From positions 5,961,246-6,025,245 of the forward strand of contig OZ017770.1 in the NCBI GenBank assembly GCA_963969345.1: DNA of 64,000 bases, in the 5' to 3' direction. The stretch comes from Turbatrix aceti. Its lineage: Eukaryota > Nematoda > Chromadorea > Rhabditida > Panagrolaimidae. Below, in pieces: positions 58,401-64,000 of the stretch (position 1 is its first letter; every line of letters begins with the position of its first letter). The notes below the pieces were generated by a model. That model ran no database searches. It was not told the origin of the DNA and saw only the letters and a list, made by a program, of their open reading frames with translations. Made by a program: the position numbers and the translations under genes.

Positions 58401-61400
58401 GCTGAGTCTTCTCGCCGATCGAATTCTCGCCAATTCAAAACTTATGACCCTGGCAACCTACAACGTTCTCTTCGAAATTCTAGTTGAAAACATGACGACT
58501 GACATTCTTTTTGTCAAGCACGACGACTTGCCTATTGATACGACGGCTTTCGAAAATCCGACGCTCCTCAAAGTCATCGCGAATCTCCTGACAAACTCCG
58601 AACAAAACTCGGAGGTTATCAAAGTCAAAAAAATCTTCCTAGAAGATTTGATTCGTTATTGCAAAGATACAAAAGACAACCGACGAATTATTCTTCAAAT
58701 GTCGGTTTGGCAAGAATGGCTCATTTCCCTGGCTTACTTCTTCCCGGAATCGCCTGAAGAAGAGGAAATCACCGGACTCGTCTACAACGTGTTTTCTTTG
58801 CTACTTTTCCACGCGATCCGGATTGAATACGGAGGATGGCGAGTCTGGGTAGACACGCTGGCCATTGCGCATTCCAAGGTGTCATGGGAAACGTACAGAC
58901 GCAATTTAAAGAAACAGAAGGATGAAGCAACTGACAGCGGAGATGCGATGGAAATTCCCAGTTCAATTTACCGAACTCCCGAATTTGTCTGGTCAGATGT
59001 TCACGTACGGTTATTGTCCGACTTGCTAACATCCGTCGAGGAGGTCGTCGATGAATGGAACGCATCCACGGTGCCTATTGTCGACCGCGTTAACAGCAGC
59101 GAAAATGGCATTTTTATTTCCAACACCGTTCACGTGTTGTCGCAGCTGACGGACAGCCTGATCATGGCTTGTGGCGGACTGTTGCCACTTTTGGCTTCTG
59201 CAACGTCCCCAAATGTACGTTTTTGTTTTTTTCTTTGGCTTTTACAGTTTTTTTGTGGTTTCAGAGCGAGTTGGAAATTACGGACACAACTCAGCAGGGC
59301 TTGAATGTCGCAGATGCTGTCAAGTTTCTCGTACGCTTTATCCTCCTCGCGGATGTCTTTGTTTTTATTTCGGGCATCAGTTTTGCCGAACTCGAGCACG
59401 AGAAAAACATGCCAAATGGCGGAATCCTTCGACAAGCACTCCGCCTCGTTTCCACGATGGCTGTGCGGAACATACTTGCCTCCAGGTTTTCGGGATCGGA
59501 CCGGGATCACCAAGACTCTGAAAAGCACCGAATCAAGTTTGAAGCCATTCTCAAGTTTGTCGACGGAGCTTTTGACATCAAAGACGCCACGAAGGGTATC
59601 ACGAATCCAGATCGGTTGTTGCAGGACGTGGATTTGAACCGGCTCAAAAGTGTCGTTTACAGAGACATGGTCAGTTTTTGTGCCTTGGTGGTCAGTTTTT
59701 ACGGACATGTTTTTAGGAAGAAACTCGGCAATCACAGTTTTTGGCTTTGTCCGTTGTCTACCTTTTGTGCGTACTAATGGTTTCCCGTTATCGAGATATT
59801 CTGGAGCCACCGACGTCGCCGAGTCCGTTTTTTGACACAAACTCGGATAGCTCGGCTAATAAAAAATCTCGTAAGTTTAACATCGATTTCGGTATTTCGA
59901 TTTTTCTGCAAACATTTTTGTGATTATCTTTTCTTGTTTGCAGCCGCGCAATCCGCCGGTCGATCCCCTGACGACGCCAGTGCCGAAACAGGCGCTGAAA
60001 CCGAAAGCGAATCGTCTCCCGAACACACCCGAGTTACCTACATCGAGAAACCGGCGCCCACAGAGACCGAAGAAAATGCCGAGACGAAAGAAGACGAAGA
60101 TAATTCCAACTCTCACAACGAAGCTCTGCCCTCGACTATAGCATCTATTCAATGCCAAGTCGATGGAGCGCCTCACGTACAGTCTCAAGAAGAAAAATAC
60201 GGCGCCGATGAACTGAAACGGTTCAACACCGGCCTGACTGGAATGCGTTCCACTGACTCAGAATACCTCACAAAGAAGCTCCAGACTGCGATGGAATCCG
60301 TTGCACCGTTGCTGAGAGAAATCGTCACGGATTACAAGTCGTTCCTGCAGAAGACTCTCTTGGGCACTCATGGACAAGAAATCATGAATGACGTCAAGGT
60401 CTTGCAAACGCTGAGAAACCAGAACGGCAGCGTCATTGAGTTGGTCATGCTGCTCTGCTCACAGGAATGGCAGACGTCGCTGCAAAGACACGCGGGACTC
60501 GCTTTCATCGAGCTTGTCAACGAAGGCCGGCTCATGGCCCATGCGACTCGCGATCACGTTCTTCGGGTTGCCAATGAAGCGGACTTCATTCTCAACCGCC
60601 TGAGGGCAGAGGACGTGAGCAAACACGCGTCCTTCGACGCAGAGACCGTCGAACAACTCGGCAACCGGAGACAGGAGGAGCACGTTGCCGACCACCTTAT
60701 CATGTCTTCTCGCCGACGAGACCAGCTGACGGCTGCAAAGTCGCTCGAAAAGATGAAGACAGTCCTTGTAAGCCCCAGCGGTGCCTGGTGCTCCAACGAT
60801 GACGCCCAGTATGTTTTGTTTCACACTTTTTGTCATTTTAATTTAGTTTTGCTTGTAGTCAAACGTTTTGGCGTCTGGATCTGTGGGAAGACGACTCCCG
60901 ACGACGCAAGCGGTTTGTTCCCAACGTCTACGGCTCTCGGCACGCTTCCGCGTCTCTGGGAACCTCGGAACACAAGGATGTACCGGACGAGGATATCGAA
61001 AAGGCCCAGGAAGCTTTGCTCAAGGACCTCAACAGCCGGATGCTGATCAACCAACCCAAATCAGCTTTTATCAATGACTTGGTCGACGAGGCCGACATTG
61101 ACAAATGGGCGCAGGAAGAACCTGACATCCGGGACAATCGACAAGGTTTGTGGCTTTTTGGGGGCCTTTCCCTGCCATCATGTCGTCTTGGTGGCATGCA
61201 ATCATGCTCATTGTGGCACGCTCGGTGATGGATTAGCGACATTCGCCTTTGCGACAGTTAAACAACTGCCGCTTGGCACCAGCTCAAGTCACTTAATTAT
61301 GACGAACTTGTTGGGTTCAGTTTATGCGGCTTGGCGATGGTGGGGGGTGTCATTGAGACGCCTGCTGCCCGGCAATGAACCAAAGAGAGGTCCGCCAAAG

Positions 61401-62094
61401 TTTGGTATCAGATTGGGCGATTAGTGCACGCGTAACTTATTTTTCGGGAGTGCTTTTGCCTTTTGCTGGGTTTCCGGCCGCAGAGATTATCTAGATGAAT
61501 GATGGACTTGTCACTGTGACTTTTTTTGACAACTACCCTTTTTGCTGTTTACTTTTGTAATGGCTCCAAATTTGGCACGAAATGACTTGCATATATGACC
61601 TCCGGCAACTCGCAACAAGCGTGTAGACAATGCGAGATCGCACCCAGGGATAATATGCGAAAAATTTTGTCATTTGCAATGATCGCACGCATCGTGAAAA
61701 TGAATGGAGCGCAACACATGCAACCGATGGCTGTCAGTCAAACGGGCGGGCAGCAACCTGCAATTTTCCACCTTTTCTGTCAGAGCCTACCATCGGATAG
61801 ACGAGACACGGCAAGCCTTTATAATGATCCGTCAAAATTGTTAAACTCGCAGCATAATTGCTCACGGGGATGGATGCGACATGATTAGCCAGCGACCAAG
61901 CAGCATATGACGAAAACACGAGGCAAAAAGCATAATTTTCAATAATATCCATTGCAGAAAGGACATCATACAGTACCCCTGGCAAGCTCATTGCTCCCGG
62001 TATCGTGGTTCCGGGCACGATTTCCATCACATCCAGCGACCTGTACTTCGATGCTGATGAGGAGGACCCCCTCTACAAGCAGCAAGACCCCAAG
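55479..62094 (+). CDS. sel-2: Neurobeachin/LRBA orthologue, 5' part (continues beyond window)
   Basis: At least ten exons from the ATG at 55479 to an exon ending at 62094. After an acidic Ser/Thr-rich N-terminus comes the armadillo-like region ([20 protein letters not shown]), a concanavalin-A-like lectin domain ([40 protein letters not shown]), a long helical repeat region, the DUF4704/DUF1088-type blocks with [20 protein letters not shown] and DILEP, and [19 protein letters not shown]. The exon at 61958-62094 is the start of the PH domain ([30 protein letters not shown]). The rest of PH, BEACH and WD40 must lie right of the window. Neurobeachins are large vesicle-associated scaffolds; C. 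elegans SEL-2 modulates LIN-12/Notch and endosomal traffic. The next intron, from 62095, contains mab-21 on the other strand. Confidence 0.95.
61146..61957 (+). other. Long intron within neurobeachin
   Basis: 812 nt between the exon ending DNRQ|G and the exon starting AA|AGGACATC; phase 1 on both sides. Much longer than the usual introns here. No embedded gene seen. Confidence 0.7.
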
Positions 62095-64000
62095 GTTGGT
62101 GAAGGTTTCCGTTTTGTAGTCTTCACAGTTGGCAAAAAAATACAAGAACTGGTGGGGTCGAGCGATTATCGGCAAAACACGGTGTCGATTTTCTGTTTTC
62201 CCCTTTTCTTGTCGGAAATGTGCTCTCTACGAAAGAGGCGCAGAACGCTGTCATTGGAGCATCGAGTCGTCACGCTAACTCGATGTGACAGTTTGGTGCG
62301 GTATCCTGTCGTTCACAAGGAGTGTTGAGGCCGAAGTGCGTCGTCTTCTGCTCCAGCCGGGGCAACGAGGGCTGGTCTGTCAACAATAGTCGAAGCGGCA
62401 GTGTCTGTTGTTTTTTGGCTATTGTCTTGCGGGGGTACGGTAGCGATTCTGTTGTTTTTTAAAGGGCTAGACATTGGCAGGAAAGAGCTTTTTTTTTATT
62501 AGTTTTTGATGATTAGGAGGCAGCCTTTTACGCGACAGCGAGCGGAAGGTCAGACCCGCTCGCATTACCGGGGTGCATTGCGCAAAAGCGGATAGGTAGT
62601 ATCTTTCTCCATCGTTTATTACAACTTTTTTACAATTTACCGTTTGGTCAAAACGAACGATGAATATCCGGAATGGACGGTCACGCAATGGCGGAAACAT
62701 TTTTTGTTGCATTTCAAAAACCTTTTGATCTAAGCTCTTAACTGTGTGGGGGAAAGAAAAGGGAAAAGCGAAGTGGCAAATAGTTAGGTAGTTTTTACAA
62801 AGACAAATGAAAAAAGAAAGCAAGACACTCGAATTTTGGTGACATTTGGGAAAGTGGATTTGCGGGAGGAACACTCACAGGCTTTCAAGGGCTCGTGGAT
62901 CGAGAATCATCCGTCTAACGATGGCCCAGCAGGCACGCGTACTGTGGTCGAGGACGAGTGGAGGTTTTCCCTTGAGCAAATCCATCTGAGGCAGAAAATA
63001 GTTGGGGCATTTGCGACACTGTAGACAGCTGACTAGTTGGAGAAGGACTCCTGAATAAAGCACAATTTTTTATTTTTATATAGAATATTTTTTGACTCAC
63101 CTATAACTCGGTCCCCGATGCAGATATCATACCACTCGTGTTCGTGCGGGTGCTTTTGGCACTCGTAAAGAACGAGCGTTTTCAGGATGTAGTTTGTGAC
63201 AGGGGACCCTTGATAATCGAGGTGCCGGTCCCGCAGCGTTTTGAGTATGCTTAGGGCTTTTTGACGATTGCTACGTGCCAGGAGTAAGTTTTCCGCCGAC
63301 GACATGTTCATAGCCCACGAGTCACCGTCTATAGTACTTCCGGTATTTTGCTTTGCGGCACCGTTTCCGCCGTTTTGAGCCAGCATCGGCATCGGGACTT
63401 CTTTGCTGAGCAGGTCGAAGCCTTCGTTTTTAACTTCATTTACGATAATGGGATTTGGCCAGTCGACGTTCGTAGAAGAAGGCCACTGGTTTGCCGATCT
63501 AGGCCAGATCCCCGTGCATCTGAAGGCGCACGTAATCTGCACTGTGTACGTGTTGTGGATGCGCAATCTGACATCTGAGTTGTCGTTGAGTAGCATGCAG
63601 ATATCTCTATACTGCGACCTTTCCAACGCCTGGGATACCAAAGTGTGAAATCGACTTCTGATTTTTCTGGCTGAAAGGTAGCCGCTTGCGGTGATAAATT
63701 CCACCCATAGGGACATGGATCGTTTCCGGCCGTCACTCAGCTTTAAAGCCGCGCATCCCTGAACAGAGCCGTCGTCGACAAAATTAAATACACCCATTTG
63801 GTTGAGGTATAGGATTGCTTCGAACTCGTGAGGCGAAATAACATGGATCTGTAAGGGGGGGTTTTGCATTGGAAAAACTGTAGTTGGCTCGGACGTACCC
63901 CTTCGAATCTACCACTGTGGTTTTCGACAAGTGTCGAGATGAAGCGAGGCTCCTGTTGCTCGACATCCTTGAGCAAGGATTGCACGATCTTGGCCACTAC
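62095..64000 (+). other. Neurobeachin intron hosting mab-21 (open on the right)
   Basis: From the donor AAG|GTTGGT at 62095 to the right edge no plus-strand frame encodes the remainder of the PH domain, so the intron is at least 1.9 kb. It contains the antisense mab-21 gene. Confidence 0.8.
62875..64000 (-). CDS. mab-21: Mab-21 family protein, 5' end beyond window
   Basis: Three exons are visible on the minus strand; the first continues past base 64000, so the N-terminal part (about 40 residues) is missing. The first contains VAKIVQSLLKDVEQQEPRFI; the second starts at HVISPHEFEAILYLNQMGVF and carries the highly conserved LKLSDGRKRSMSLWVEFITA, SARKIRSRF, CTGIWPRSA, and ILKTLRDRHLD blocks; the third gives GVLLQLVSCLQCRKCPNYFL and ends LDPRALESL at 62875. 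These are the near-invariant blocks of metazoan Mab-21/MAB21L1/2, a cGAS-like nucleotidyltransferase-fold family without proven enzymatic activity that controls sensory-organ and cell-fate decisions. The glycosylated-looking middle linker (MLAQNGGNGAAKQNTG) is a lineage variation. Confidence 0.96.

Noticed and set aside
55479..62094. Neurobeachin gene as a truncated pseudogene lacking BEACH
   Set aside because: All exons are intact and in phase and the last seen exon ends with a donor; the missing domains are expected beyond the window, after the intron hosting mab-21.
62467..62874. Minus-strand ORF of 135 codons beyond the mab-21 stop
   Set aside because: Mab-21 proteins end at the LESL position. 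The potential splice into this region creates an immediate stop, so it is 3' UTR.
1..64000. Search for tRNA/rRNA genes, transposons, CRISPR arrays or long tandem repeats
   Set aside because: By eye I saw no tRNA A/B-box pair, rRNA block, transposase, or regular repeat array. A dedicated tRNA and repeat scan could still find short elements.

Overview
The window is eukaryotic and almost certainly from a nematode. Genes are split by many short introns (often 44-60 nt) with GTAAGT-like donors and TTTCAG/TTTTAG acceptors. The strongest taxonomic marker is an flp-11 neuropeptide gene encoding AMRNALVRF-, SGSGMRNALVRF- and NGVPQPFVRF-amide. A multi-EB-module secreted protein and close matches to nematode LASP, calumenin and neurobeachin agree with this. 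The peptide set and gene order do not look like C. elegans itself. I see no prokaryotic, viral, transposon or CRISPR signature.

Layout, left to right. The 3' end of a MIC60/mitofilin gene (1-345,+) is followed by a fatty acyl-CoA reductase (1354-3253,+). Five minus-strand genes follow: a membrane-anchored single-Ig protein, an NK-class homeobox gene, an EB-module protein and calumenin (3564-8580), with a plus-strand gene for a large [IVL]-G-x-G repeat protein of unknown function (9851-12825) diverging from calumenin. Next comes a minus-strand trio: flp-11, an LRR transmembrane protein and a secreted metallophosphoesterase (13128-17322). An ABTB2/BTBD11-like histone-fold/ankyrin/BTB gene (19040-23000,+) and a rhodopsin-family GPCR with a long ectodomain (23089-~26007,-) converge.

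After a 2.8 kb AT-rich gap come a four-TM protein (28776-29619,+), a secreted dynein-light-chain-like protein (29747-30246,-), the P5A ATPase catp-8/ATP13A1 (30507-34609,-), a shavenoid-like transmembrane protein (35037-37284,-) and an RPC9/CRCP-like protein with a very long insertion (38443-40167,-). The last of these diverges from TRAP-gamma (40424-41081,+). The right part holds the PCTAIRE kinase pct-1 with two alternative first exons (42472-46359,+), an FBF1-like coiled-coil gene (46723-48618,+), lasp-1 (50020-51756,+), a DHHC palmitoyltransferase (52976-54510,-) and the 5' two thirds of neurobeachin/sel-2 (55479->62094,+).

The most striking observation is at the right edge. A mab-21 gene (62875->64000,-) lies antisense inside an intron of the neurobeachin gene, the same nested arrangement known in vertebrates for MAB21L1 in NBEA and MAB21L2 in LRBA. 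The genes are functionally mixed. Several act in the secretory or endomembrane system (TRAP-gamma, catp-8, calumenin, DHHC, neurobeachin), others in the nervous system or cilia (flp-11, GPCR, pct-1, FBF1-like) and others in development (homeobox, mab-21). They do not form one pathway. All exon models come from reading the sequence and are unconfirmed by transcripts.
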